A stretch of 64,000 bases of DNA, from NCBI GenBank assembly GCA_037783545.1, contig JBBELK010000622.1, positions 434,001 to 498,000 of the forward strand. The letters are read 5' to 3'. A model generated the notes under the pieces. That model had not been told where the DNA came from, made no database searches, and was given only the letters and a program-made list of their open reading frames with translations. The position numbers were made by a program, and so were the translations under genes. Every line of letters starts with the position of its first letter. Position 1 is the first letter of the stretch. This DNA is from Henricia sp. BOLD:AAB3569. Taxonomy: Eukaryota > Echinodermata > Asteroidea > Spinulosida > Echinasteridae. Shown one piece after another: positions 21,726 through 32,123 of the stretch.

Positions 21726-23394
21726 CTCCACATTACGTAACCACCGTGCACGTGATGACGTCATCAGTGGTATATATGTAGTCATAAAGTCCACATGTGA
21801 GGGAACATTTCGTTCCGTAGAACTATGGTCAAATTCCCTACCACTTTGGCTCTATTTGCATTCAAAATGCTAAAAAAGTGTACATTTTCGAACCTCTTCC
21901 GGTTTGGACCGGAGGTTTGGGTCACACAGGGGTCATGCCATTGTATGATTTGTTCAGTTCATTGCGACCTATCATGCTGTGAAAGAATTGTTTAAGTATC
22001 TATTACGATTCTTGAGATATGAATTTTTGAAATAATAACCATTTAATTTTTGTAATTTGACACCTGTGACGATATCATGACGTCACAATGTTGTGCACAA
22101 ATTGTTCAACAATTTAATAACCATCAAGTTCTTAAATGTGACGAAAGAATCATGCAAATATCTGTTGTAGTTCTCAAGATACAGCATTTTTAAACAATTC
22201 AGCTCCAAATTTGCGTATTTTGACACCACATTACGTAACTACCGTCCATGTGATGACGCCACCAATGGTATAGTCAAAAAGTCCACATGTGTGGAAACAG
22301 TTCGTTCCGTAGAAATATGGTCAAATTCACTACCACTTTGAATCTATTTGCATTCAAAACGCTTTAAAAAATGCACATTTTCAAACAACTTCCGGTTTGG
22401 ACCGGAAGTAGGCGTCACACAGGGGTCATGACATCGTATGATTTGTTCAGTTCATTTAGACTTATCATGTTGTGAAAGAATTGTTCAAGTATCTATTACG
22501 GTTCTTGAGATATGAATTTTGGAAATAATAACCTTTGAATTTTTGTAATTTGATACCTGATGACGTCATGATTACGTCACACTTGATGCCATCATGATAC
22601 TATACATTCTGGTGAAAGTCTGCCGTAGGGCCTATGTCTGTATCTAATTTACTAACGATTCAGCTTGGTTTGATGGGCATTGTTGCTGGTAAGTGTAAAA
22701 ACTGAGATTCTCAGTTTCGTTGAACTTTGACCTCCATTTGACCCAAGAAGGAAGGGTCATATGAAAATGCCCACACAAAGAAAATTGTAGCACAGAATGT
22801 CATCTATAAACCTGCCAAATACAAAGATCCTGGGTCACGTGGTTTTCAAGACGGAAGCATTTTAAAATATACATATTTTGGTTTTTTTTGGGGTGTAATT
22901 TGATACTTGATGACGTCACGATGACGTCACGCTTGATGCCATTATAATATTATACACGCTGGTGAAAGTCTGCCATAGGACCTATGCCTGTACTTAGTTT
23001 GTTAAAGATTCAGCTTGGTTTGATGGGCATTGTTGCTCAATAAGTGCAAAAATTGAGATTTTCGTTTTCGTTGAACTTTGACCTCAAATTGACCCCAGAG
23101 GGAAGGGTCAGATGAAAATGCCCACACGAAGAAAATTGTTGGCCATGATCTGATATATAAGCCTGCCAAATACGAAGATCATGAGTCACGTGGTTTTCCA
23201 GACGGAAGCATTTTAAAACATGCATATTTTTTTGTTGTAATTTGATACCCGATGACGTCACGGTGACGTCACACTTGTATGCACACCTTCACATTGGGGT
23301 TGATGTTCCTACCAAGTTTCAAGTTGATAGCTTGAACCGTTTCGAAGAAAAGCTCTGGAAACGTTTGAGTGGAAAAAGAAGAAAAAAAAAAAAA

Positions 23395-23500
23395 GACAAA
23401 GAAATCGTACGATATCAATAGGTGATCGGGTTGAGCCCGATCACCTAAAAAGAAATCGTACGAGAGTAATAGGTGATCGGGCTGTTGGCCCGATCACCTA
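23395..23500. repeat. Duplicated GGTGATCGGG hairpin
   Basis: Two tandem units each read AAAGAAATCGTACGA, a short spacer, TAGGTGATCGGG, a 4-7 base loop and CCCGATCACCTA. Single GGTGATCGGG words also occur near 17215 and 20810, just after ACAAACGC hairpins. Confidence 0.85.
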
Positions 23501-23742
23501 ATAAATTCTTATCAACTTCTCAACCCTTACCAATTATGGTACCATTTTATATGAAAATTTACAAGTCAGCCTTCTTCTACTGCCTCATAAATTATACGAA
23601 TACGAGATCGGCTTAAAATTGACCAAGATTTGTTCAAATAAATATGAATTAACCGTGATTTCTTCCTGCCAAATTTGTGTTTTTCGATCAGATCTGCACT
23701 TACTGACGGCTAACATTGGTTAATTAGTCGTTTTTCAACTTA

Positions 23743-24004
23743 GGCATAAACAAAAAATATGTTATGTTGGCGTAACCCGACCGACCCTAAAAATACGGCC
23801 GACCCTGGATATTTTATTTTTTTCAAGGGAAGAAATTTGAGTTATAAATACGTTTGAAACCATTTCTGACCGTTTATCATTGTTGTATTGAGAAAACATG
23901 TCATTTTCGTTGCTGGGGAAAAAAAATAAAAAAAACAATCCCGACCTACCTACCCTATCTGTGGGGGCATGTTACGCCAACATAACATTTTTTTTTTTTA
24001 TGCC
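23743..24004. mobile_element. 262-bp element with TTA target duplication
   Basis: Inverted ends GGCATAAA...TTATGCC extend through TGTTATGTTGGCGTAAC. TTA occurs at 23740-23742 and 24005-24007; the left arm keeps the empty site (GATAAGTTG, near 13220). A 3-bp TTA duplication fits the PIF/Harbinger superfamily. Confidence 0.85.
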
Positions 24005-24518
24005 TTATCGTGATGTCCGACTTGTAAATTCTGACCCTTAATAAATCAAGTCCGGCCCAATTTCCGGACACGGTTCGAAATAATTTTTTTTAAATGTCCT
24101 TCGAAGATCTGCTCTTTGTCTCTCCTAAATTTGATGTGCCCTACTTTTGTCGGTCATTATCACTCAGAAATCTACAAAAGGAAACCTAAAAAGGTCCAAA
24201 AACTAACGTTTTACCCTGTCAACTTGGAGCACATCGGTACCTGGGTACGTTCGTAGGCTTATCGCACGCATACAATCCGGGAACTATAGCCTCGCTTTGG
24301 TCCGTCACGTGTTTCTCGTCACGTGTTTCTCATCACGTGATACACATCACGTGATTAATAGCTGGGTGCTACCCACAATTCCGTTTACGCACATACATTG
24401 AAAGATCACGAACACGAAGGCGACCCTAGACTGGTTCCCGTTCCATACGTAGTAGGGAACCAGTCTAACATATATGTCAAATTATTGCACATATATTTTC
24501 AACATCGCATACAAACTG

Positions 24519-24839
24519 CCTTTCCCGTATTAGGGCGACCGGTTATGGGTAAAAAAGGCGTATTAGGACGACCGACCGCATTAGGGCGACCGATAGCCGG
24601 TCGTCCTAACGCCAAGTGCTTCAAAAACCATCTTTATTAGGTCAAAAACCATCTTTATTAGGTTTCTCACCATTTTTATTAGGTTTGTAACCATTTTCGT
24701 CTAGGTTGAAAAACATTTTTATGAGAACTTTAAGTCGAAAAAATGGGTGTCAACGGCAGAGTTTCTTGCCGACAAATTTGCCGTTTTAGTGGTTCCCCAG
24801 AGCACTCTTCCCAAAACGGTCGTCCTAATACGGGAAAAG
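24519..24839. mobile_element. Inverted-repeat element with CCCGTATTAGG ends
   Basis: CCTTTCCCGTATTAGGGCG at the left and the inverse CTTTTCCCGTATTAGGACG at the right. The interior has several TATTAGGTTT-type repeats (ACCATCTTTATTAGGT, near 24630-24690). It is absent from the left arm of the host element. Confidence 0.8.
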
Positions 24840-25134
24840 TAGTTATTTAACATATGAAAAAACATCGCACATATATGTTTAACATTGCATATATATATGT
24901 GAAATTATTGCACATATATTTTAAACATTGCATATATATGTCAAATTATTGCATATATATTTTAAACATTGCATATATATGTCAAATTATTGCACATATA
25001 TTTGCAACATCGCATACATATGAGAAAACATTGCACATATATATCAAACATCGCACATATATATCAAACATCGCACATATATTTGTGCATTATCGAATAT
25101 TGCAACGTTTCACACGCCATACCAGACATACAAA

Positions 25135-25195
25135 ATGGCGAAAGTTCACGAACAGATTAGCGGTGTTTCTGAGCCGAAATTACGGTTATTTGAAG
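25135..25195 (+). CDS. Candidate first coding exon, unknown gene
   Basis: ATG at 25135 in the context CAAAATGG opens a 20-codon frame (MAKVHEQISGVSEPKLRLFE) ending at GAAG|GTAAGC, a consensus donor, phase 1. It begins 13 bases after the right end of the 12.7-kb element, and the target duplication lies directly upstream. If real, the element interrupts the 5' leader of this gene. No downstream exon or family was identified; it could be a chance frame. Confidence 0.35.
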
Positions 25196-26740
25196 GTAAG
25201 CCTGTCTCGTTTAATCGTCTGGTATTTCGGTAGACTGTGTGGATACATTAGTGGTTGCTAGCAGAAAGATTTGGCAGACCTTTTCGAAGGTTTAAGCCGA
25301 CATGAACCATGGCATGAACGTGCTATTTTGTTTAACCATACACGCACGGCATGCACGGCTAGGCTTTGTACACGTGGGCCGTGGTATCTAGTGATAGTGG
25401 AGTACATAGATGTACTCGCTATACGCACGGTCTTCGTTTCTTCCACCCCTCCCTAGTCCCCCACCCCCGGGCTGTCCCACCTATAAGACTAAGAAATGGG
25501 GGTTGTCATTTTTCGTGTGATAAATTCCCCGCCACTGGGGAATATTTGGATGACAAAATCCTCGCCCATATGGGGACAAACTTGAAACGTGCACGTTTTT
25601 TCCCCCAGGTGCGCTGTATTTTCTATTTCTGTATGCGTCGTGGACAAAATCGCCACCAGAGGTGGGGCACCGCGGGGGGGAGTGGGAGCAACAATTGATA
25701 TAGGGACATGATTTGGAAAGAATTCCGATTACCACTAGTCGCCACTGATTCTCCTTATAGTGATTTAATAACCACTAAAATGTGTTAAAAGTTTGAAGGG
25801 AAGTAATTTGTTTAGTCAAAAAGGTAAGAATTTAGTACTCGGACATCACTAATTTTGCCTTAAAATGATTTATTAAACAGCAACAAGTGCAAATCTAATA
25901 AGAAAACCAAAATTTGGAGGGGAAAAATATAAAGAATTTACAAGGACAAATTTACAATTTTTCTGAGTTGTCCCATATAGGCTTAGTGCACGAGGGCTTA
26001 TGTGATGTCCGACTTGTAAATTCTTTCCGATAGATGTCATGCATACTACGTTAGTCTTTGTTTCATTTTGTTTATCCAAACAGCAATTTCATAACAACAC
26101 GATAATGAGAAGCCAAGGCGACAACCACTCATCACAGTTGATCTGACAACTGCTACCCTGATGCTACTGTCTTCATGATAACGCTGGCGAGGGCCAATCG
26201 AGGTGGATCATTTTGATGGAAACATTATAACATTCAAGAAGACATAGTGTGCTGGACATAATAACTAAATCATCTGATCTGCCGTTTGACATTTTGTTTG
26301 TGAGCTACAGCTGCCTTAGAGTAATCTGGTGTGAGAGGCCTGAATACGGGAAACTTTTTATTTAGTGGACAGTAATGATTGTATGCTAACTGCATTTTGG
26401 TCACTTTTTGATCCAGAACAAACTTTCTATACTTTGCAAGCTAATCGCAACTAAATATAAATTGTGTTAGTGTTATTTCGCAACCCGAAGTTAACTTTTC
26501 TTTGTCTGTGTAAACCACAAAAGAAACAAAAAGCACTCAAGCATTATCAAACTCATTGTTAACACATTGTGATATGTTTGAAAGAATCCAAATACTTTCA
26601 TTCAGAAAATTTCAGGATATATTTGACCTACTGCTGCTGATTATGTACATCAAAATACGGTACATGATATATTCAAAATAATAAAATGTCAAATTATCAA
26701 GGTCATTGTGTAGTATTTGCCTTTATTTAGTGTCTTAAAG
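25196..26740. other. Unassigned DNA with a GC-rich inverted repeat
   Basis: C-rich and G-rich ends near 25440-25480 and 25655-25705 (ending CAACAATTGATATAGG) relate this stretch to the element at 34517-34665. The rest has no gene or repeat that I can identify. Confidence 0.45.
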
Positions 26741-26744
26741 AACT

Positions 26745-27046
26745 GATAACATAATAAATTAACCAACTGTTGGTAAAATATTGCCCAATTTCTGTGAACA
26801 GCATTTAAGTAAATTGCCCAACCATTCTGGTATAACCAACTGCATTGTTAAAATTTGCCCAACTCACCATTAACCAACAGGTTGGTTAAAATTTAATTAA
26901 CCAATCGTTGGTTAAAAATGTTAACCAACCACGTATTAAAATTTAACCAACCTGGGTTGGTTAAGGTTTTAACCTACTGTTGGGATGTTCACCTGGTAAT
27001 ACATGGTTGGTTAAAATTTTAACCAACGTTCTGAGAGTGCGGTTCG
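26745..27046. repeat. TTGGTTAA-rich element, copy 2 (inverted)
   Basis: Dense TTAACCAAC/GTTGGTTAA pairs form many small hairpins. The unit ends AACCAACGTTCTGAGAGT, the inverse of the ACTCTCAGAACGTTGGTT start at 63503. Both copies share GGGATGTTCACCTGGTAAT and its inverse. Confidence 0.8.
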
Positions 27047-27273
27047 CAATGGTTACGTTCCGAAATTGTTCCAATTCCGGAGAAAATCCAGCAACCTTGG
27101 ATAATTTAAGGCCGAGTGCACTTACCAGTTATTTTGCCAAGAACGCAGAAACGTTTATTGTGAAATGGCTGCTTGAAGACATTGAAAAGAATATCGACCC
27201 TAATAAATTTGGCAACCGCCGTGGATTGTCGACTTCGCATTATCTGATAACATTCGGAATATCTACACAATAA
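27047..27273 (+). pseudogene. Non-LTR reverse transcriptase fragment
   Basis: The frame reads LRPSALTSYFAKNAETFIV, then WLLEDIEKNIDPNKFG and RRGLSTSHYL. It corresponds to the fingers region of non-LTR reverse transcriptases, where RPISLT...KV-E and DP-QFG---G-ST-H are conserved. It stops at 27273 and no palm domain follows. The upstream edge joins the TTGGTTAA element, so the fragment is truncated on both sides. Confidence 0.6.
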
Positions 27274-27560
27274 AATTTACATGAGCAGAAAGAGGATGTC
27301 ATGTAGTTTCTTGTGGTTTATGGTTTATATAAAGATAATGTCAAATATTCTGACATCAACGAGAGAAGTTTTACTTTGCCGATTGTGTTTGTGTGTGGTA
27401 CGTACATGTACTGTGGGTGTGTGTGCATGTGAAAGTTTAGATGACGTAATACCCACTATGCGTCACGTGACGACATGTAAACATCAGTCGCGCAATCGGT
27501 CTATTAAAGACGGACGATGGCCCCTTCCCCGAATATATGAACGTGCTTCCCTATACACTG
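27274..27560. other. Unassigned DNA
   Basis: No supported gene. The open frame at 27281-27712 runs into the motif array that follows. Confidence 0.4.
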
Positions 27561-27965
27561 ATCAAAAGAATTGGCAAAATTTGCCCAATCTTTTACCCAA
27601 CGTTGATTCAAATATCAACATACCCATCTTTTGGGCGCATAATGCCCAACTGGTGTTGGGTAACAGCCTTACCCAAGCCTTGGGTGATACTGTATGCACA
27701 ATTATTAGTTAAACTTAATCAACCAATCTTTCGGTGAATGTGCATATCCAATTATTGGTTAAAAGTTAATTATCCAACGTTTGGGTAAATGTGCATGGTC
27801 AATTGTTGCTTAAATTAAATCACCAAATGTTTTTGGTAAATGTGTAAGCCCAATACATGAAATTGTTGATTCAATTCAATCATTCAAGGTTTGGGTGAAC
27901 TTACATAGCCAATTGTTGGTTACCTTTTCACCAACTGGTGTTCTCCCCTCCCCAACTTGTCCCAA
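27561..27965. repeat. TTGGGTAA/TTGGTTAA motif array
   Basis: Repeated CCAATTATTGGTTAAA, CCAACGTTTGGGTAAATGTGC and CCAATTGTTGGTTA units, spaced by GTGCAT-containing linkers. Related in motif to the TTGGTTAA elements but not colinear with them. Confidence 0.65.
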
Positions 27966-28330
27966 TAATTTGGCACAAGGAAAAGCTAAACATTGGGCAT
28001 CTGCTGACTAATGATTGGTGTGTTGACATTGTAATAAAGGACACTTCTGTATATTTGTTTCCTGTTTTGTATATGTAGTAACGCCTATTCAATATTTGTC
28101 CACACTATAATCTGTTCGTGGTGGAACAGCAGTGTACTTGGCAAATGCCATTTTCCTCATCATGTTTTGAGAAAACAGGCAAGAGCCTTGTTTTCTAAAG
28201 TGTTTTATTCGCTCAAATAAATCACGCACTGGTTTAGTCTAAGTCCAGTCAGGCGAAAATCCCACGTGTATTCTCCATCACAATCGTCACGAGTCCAGAT
28301 CACTAAAAACTTTATTCAGTCGAGTGACAA
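27966..28330. other. Unassigned DNA
   Basis: Nothing recognised. Confidence 0.4.
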
Positions 28331-28339
28331 ACAAAAAAT

Positions 28340-28520
28340 AGTCATACACTGGGTCTTATTTGACTAATTTCTAATTAGTCATACGTGGTTCGAATTGACT
28401 AATTTTAATTACTCATGAAAAAGGGTCTTATTTGACTAATTTAAAAAATGATTAGTCGTGCGGGAAAATTAATTTGTCTTGCAGGAAAATTAATTAGTCC
28501 TGCAGTAAAATTAATTAGTA
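28340..28520. repeat. ATTAGTC-rich short repeats
   Basis: GACTAATTTCTAATTAGTC hairpins are followed by about three tandem units of TGCNGGAAAATTAATTAGTC type. Confidence 0.7.
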
Positions 28521-28681
28521 AAATTCATGTCAGATAGTCAGCCTGACAAACTTAGTTTGTCACGTGCAACTACACGGTGTGTTTTGTATAACGCACTGAA
28601 ATAGGCCTACGCAGAATACGTGCAACGACTGTATGTACATTGAGCCGTAGCCGCTGACGCACTGAAATAGCGCACACACAA

Positions 28682-29423
28682 TAATAATAATAGCTAATTC
28701 TTATATAGCGCATTTCATAACTGAAAGAAATACCAATGCGCTTAACAGAAAAACAAAGCAAACAAATAAACAAAATACACTGACAAAAAGAAAACAAAAG
28801 GATTAAACTGAACAGTAGGCAATAGAAAACAAATGAGATTTGAGCAGAGTCTTGAATTGTTCTATGCTCTGTGGGGAGCGGATGTAGCCGGGAAGAGAGT
28901 TCCAGAGTTGGGGGGCGGCACTAGAGAAAGTCCTTGAACCGAAAGATTTAGTTCGAACGGATGGTATGGTGAGAAGATGTTGAGATGATGAACGGAGTGA
29001 GCGGGCTGGTACATAAGGGATGATGAGGTCAGACAGGTAGCTGGGGCATATTCCATGGATTGCTTTAAAGGTAGTGATGAGGAGCTTGTATTGAATTCTA
29101 AAAGAGATGGGAAGCCAATGTAGTTCTTTAAGGACCGGAGTGATGTGTTTGCGCTTAGTGGAACGTGAAACAAGACGGGCAGCGGAATTCTGGATACGTT
29201 GAAGTTTAGCTATGTCTTTTTGGGGAACGTCCAACAAGAGAGCGTTGCAGTTATCCAGAAGAGAACTTACAAATGAATGGACCAAAATTTCAGTAGTTTG
29301 CTTGTCGAGAAGATGACGCACTTTGCCGATTCTATAAAGTGCGAACGAGGCTTTGCGACATGTTATGTTCAGATGCTGGCGAAGAGATAGATGGCTGTCT
29401 AGTGTAACCCCAAGATCCCTCAC
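28682..29423 (-). pseudogene. CR1/L2-type LINE 3' end
   Basis: The minus-strand frame (206 codons) starts MRDLGVTLDSHLSLRQH and contains RIQNSAARLVSRS, LHWLPISFRIQYKLL, PQLWNSLP and FKTLLKSHLF, the C-terminal part of CR1/L2 reverse-transcriptase ORF2. It is followed by a 3' tail GCGCATTGG...GCGCTATATAAGAATTAGC and an (ATT)n run, typical of that group. The element is 5'-truncated: endonuclease and reverse-transcriptase catalytic regions are missing. The frame shown is intact, suggesting a fairly young copy. Confidence 0.85.
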
Positions 29424-29517
29424 TGGTTAAGTTTTTAAGAATGCTTGTATGTGGTGGCAAATTAGGTCTTGGAGATGGACTAAAAATGTGTTTTTGCTGA
29501 TAATTCTTCAAATGTTT

Positions 29518-29760
29518 ATTCGTGACCCTATCTGAGAAAAGGTAAACACAAGTCGCACAGGATAGGTCGAGTTTTCGCGACCTTAAGAAGAAATCTGCGG
29601 CAGATCCACGCTCATTAAAATACCAAAACACACTGGAAATTCCTGGCTGTGCCCAGATACCACCTGGAATGTCTGTATTATGCCTCGAACTTCCATTGTG
29701 TTTGGGTATTTTATTGAGCGTAAAAGTACATTGTACTGCAGATTTCCTCTTATTAAACAT
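29518..29760. mobile_element. Foldback element, diverged second copy
   Basis: Matches 13436-13744 in the GACC-TAAGAAGAA and CCACGCTCATTAAAATACC stretches and their inverse (GGGTATTTTATTGAGCGT). The outer arms have decayed. Confidence 0.7.
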
Positions 29761-29769
29761 TATTTCTTC

Positions 29770-30720
29770 TTTTTAAAGAACCAAACTTCAAGTTGGCTCG
29801 ACGCCTCCTGTCCCTGAAGGTACGCTATCCGAGGGACGGGGGTCACTTGCGTAACCGCCGTGCTCAGCTCTCATACCTGGGCCTACCGAATCGGCAGTAC
29901 CCCTTCCTTTGAAGCGAGAGATGAGTTCCCGTAACAACAAAGGTTGTTCGGTAGCGGCCCCAACTATCCAAAGACCAGGGGGCCGAGCAGCCGGTGGTCG
30001 GGTCACGGCGTAGCCATAGTCCGGTGGAGCTCCCGCTAGGTCGAAAACCCGTGCCGGACTGGTCCACCCCGACGTGCCAACCCGGCTGGGGTGTATTGGT
30101 TACGTACTGCTGGGCAGCTAACTCTGAAGGGAATGTTTACCTGAAAATTGATATACACATAGATTGGCATCCAATCTGCATGATCCTGTTATCAAAAGTA
30201 TGGTACCACGTTTCCTTTTCGAGATGTCGCTCCCCGAAAACCCTAATTTTTGATTATCGTGGTAACTGTTTTGCATTTTTGGCTCCCCATGGTGCCCACA
30301 TGGATAGTTGGAATGACTTCATATTTTATATGCACACAGACAAGGCACATGGGTTTGCTTCATATCAAGGGCAAAGCAATTCCACCCTTTTTGGGGGCGT
30401 GGTCAAGGTTTAAAAGTGAAAATGGCAAAATGAGCCTCCTCTTTTGAAGGGGGTTGTTCCCCCGATAGGTCACTACCCAAGCGATTGAAACTTACATATC
30501 TTAAAATACTGTATCCAATCTATCTTTGGTATAAAATTTGGTTTGGTATCTTTTGCCTTCATGGTTTGTTGAATTTTTGTAAAAGGTCAATATATTGCTC
30601 AAAAACGCTAGTTTTAAATGCATTATATACAGTATACAACATGTTACTATGAGAGCAGTCTAATATGTCATATTTAATACATGTTCAATTATACAGGTTG
30701 TCAGTTCAAATCCAGTTGAT
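29770..30720. other. Unassigned, partly GC-rich DNA
   Basis: 29780-30110 is GC-rich like the DIRS fragment downstream and may belong to the same insertion, but no conserved motif was recognised. The open frames on both strands have no domain. Confidence 0.4.
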
Positions 30721-30739
30721 GGCAAACGGAGACCTCGAT

Positions 30740-31690
30740 GGCGCTGACCCTCCGGCGTAAAAATGTCTGCTTTTCCCTCTGGTCGCTAAGCTCAGACCTG
30801 GCTTCTGAGCTATAGGTCTCGAAGACCAAGCCTGTGAAACAGGACGTCCTCTTCGGAGGCGCGTTCTGTTCTTCCCTGCTCGCTTTGGCCGAGCCGCCGA
30901 GAGTGAGCAAGCGCTAAAGCAAGCACAGGCAAAGGTTTCTGGTTCCCAAAAAACCTTCGAGCAAGAAGAGCAAGGGCAAGCGCCCTTCCTGTTCGAGCTC
31001 TGGCAGGCCCGCCAAGCAGGGGAAGTCAGGCACTCCCCAGGACACCAAGCAGCCCGGTGCCCCGGGTTCTTCTCAGAAGAAATTCAGGGCCAGGTCTGGC
31101 CAGCCTCCCAATTCGAAGGGCAAGGGGCCAAAGAAGGGGAAGCAACATCGGTCATGATGGCTTGGCGGCCGCGGAATGCCCTCATGTAACGGGATCCTCA
31201 CCACCTCCGGTGGGCGGCCGCCTTCGGTTGTATGCTCCGGAGTGGCCAGCCATCTCAGCTCCACGGGCGCTTGGGTTCTGGAGATTGTGTCTTGGGGTTA
31301 TCGCCTGGAATTCACGGCGGAACCCTTAGCGACTTCTTAACCGAAACATACTCCTTATCCACAGGATGGGGGTCAGAAGGATGTCATCCTTATGACAGAG
31401 GTCTCGGCCCTGCTTGGCATGGGCGCCATCTCTCCGGTCGACACCCCCCCCCCAACCCCCCCAACCCCCCAGCCTTCCGCGAGGGGTTTTGGTTGACGTT
31501 CTTCTTAGCTCCCAAGCAGACCGGGGACTGGCGCCCCATCCTGAATCCCAAGCCCTTGAACCGTTTCATACGGCCCCGCAAGTTCAGTTCAACCTTTGCA
31601 TGTACCTGGACGACTGGTTGATCTACGGCGCGTCACCAGTACCAACGATGCACCAGGTTCAGCTAGTCATCAGGGTGGTTCAGGGGTCAG
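30740..31690 (+). pseudogene. DIRS1-like gag/pol fragment
   Basis: Several frames give pieces of a DIRS polyprotein. A basic Ser/Lys-rich stretch lies near 30940-31150. GGRLRLYAPEWPAIS follows near 31210, then the reverse-transcriptase block FFLAPKQTGDWRPILN and LNRFIRPRKF (31500-31580). The catalytic-motif region MYLDDWLIYG is near 31600-31630. The order is right, but most of the reverse transcriptase between the last two blocks is deleted and at least two frames are needed. The piece is GC-richer than its surroundings. It is a different lineage from the element at 55888-62866. Confidence 0.75.
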
Positions 31691-32030
31691 ATCCATAACA
31701 AAAATGCCTTCAGCTTAATTTTATTTCATTCATTTAATTTATGGGTTCTAAAATCTAGATGAAAGGGAATCGATTTCGACAGGGAATCGATTTATACAGG
31801 TAATAGATTCCTCAAAAAATATCGAAACGCGATTCGAATCGATTCTACTCGACTCCGGCGGCGTGGAATCACGCGCCCGAGCCCAGAAAAATAGTATGTG
31901 CCCGTTATCTCTATGGGCCTTGAACAGACGTGAGTAGCAGTAGTCGAGAAAAAAAATGCGACGGAAATAAAAACGCGACGGGAAAAACAGGAGACGCCGA
32001 TTGATTGGCACATATGGAATTCCATAGTAA
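31691..32030. other. GAATCGATT-rich DNA
   Basis: Repeated GAATCGATT words (31765-31845). The CCGGAGTCGAGTAGAATC inverse of this stretch is matched near 63419-63445, so it is part of a dispersed repeat. No gene. Confidence 0.5.
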
Positions 32031-32031
32031 A

Positions 32032-32122
32032 CACTATGAGCAACTAACAATGGAAATTGGGCACAAACCATTGTTATTAACAATGGTTTGTGCCAAATTT
32101 CCATTGTTAGTTGCTCATAGTG
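32032..32122. repeat. 91-bp hairpin
   Basis: 44-bp arms (CACTATGAGCAACTAACAAT and its inverse) around ATT, with one mismatch. It lies exactly where similarity to 2665 onward begins. Confidence 0.9.
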
Positions 32123-32123
32123 A

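Larger units (their letters stand above)
17190..23390. repeat. Complex repeat block with recurrent TGACGTCA
   Basis: Segments of about 270-500 bp recur. The CACATTACGTAAC...GGTTTGGACCGGA module is at about 17700, 21730 and 22220. The GTTCTTGAGATATGAA module is at about 19900, 22000 and 22500. The CAGCTTGGTTTGATGGGCATTG module is at about 20035, 20390, 22665 and 23010. Nearly every unit carries GATGACGTCA or TGACGTCAC. The TGACGTCA word equals the cAMP response element, but no regulated gene is evident. Open frames follow the repeats and are not called coding. Confidence 0.75.
12443..25121. mobile_element. 12.7-kb element with 1-kb terminal inverted repeats
   Basis: Both termini begin TATGGCGTGTGAAACG and match inward in reverse complement to about 14236 on the left and 23506 on the right. 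CCAGAC immediately precedes the left end and follows the right end, a 6-bp target duplication. When the nested insertions in each arm are subtracted, both arms are about 1.03 kb. The interior has long noncoding repeats and one candidate exon, but no recognisable polymerase, integrase, transposase or capsid gene. Six-base duplications and long inverted repeats recall Polinton/Maverick elements, but none of their genes is visible, so the class is unassigned. Confidence 0.75.
23506..25121. repeat. Right terminal inverted repeat of the 12.7-kb element
   Basis: Mirror of 12443-14236. It carries two insertions absent from the left arm (23743-24004 and 24519-24839). The tandem array occupies 24845-25090. 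Confidence 0.85.

Noticed and set aside
17190..23390. Helitron interpretation of the repeat block (ACTAG after an A-rich tract near 20770)
   Set aside because: No hairpin lies just before the CTAG, no 5' TC end could be paired with it, and there is no Rep/helicase frame.
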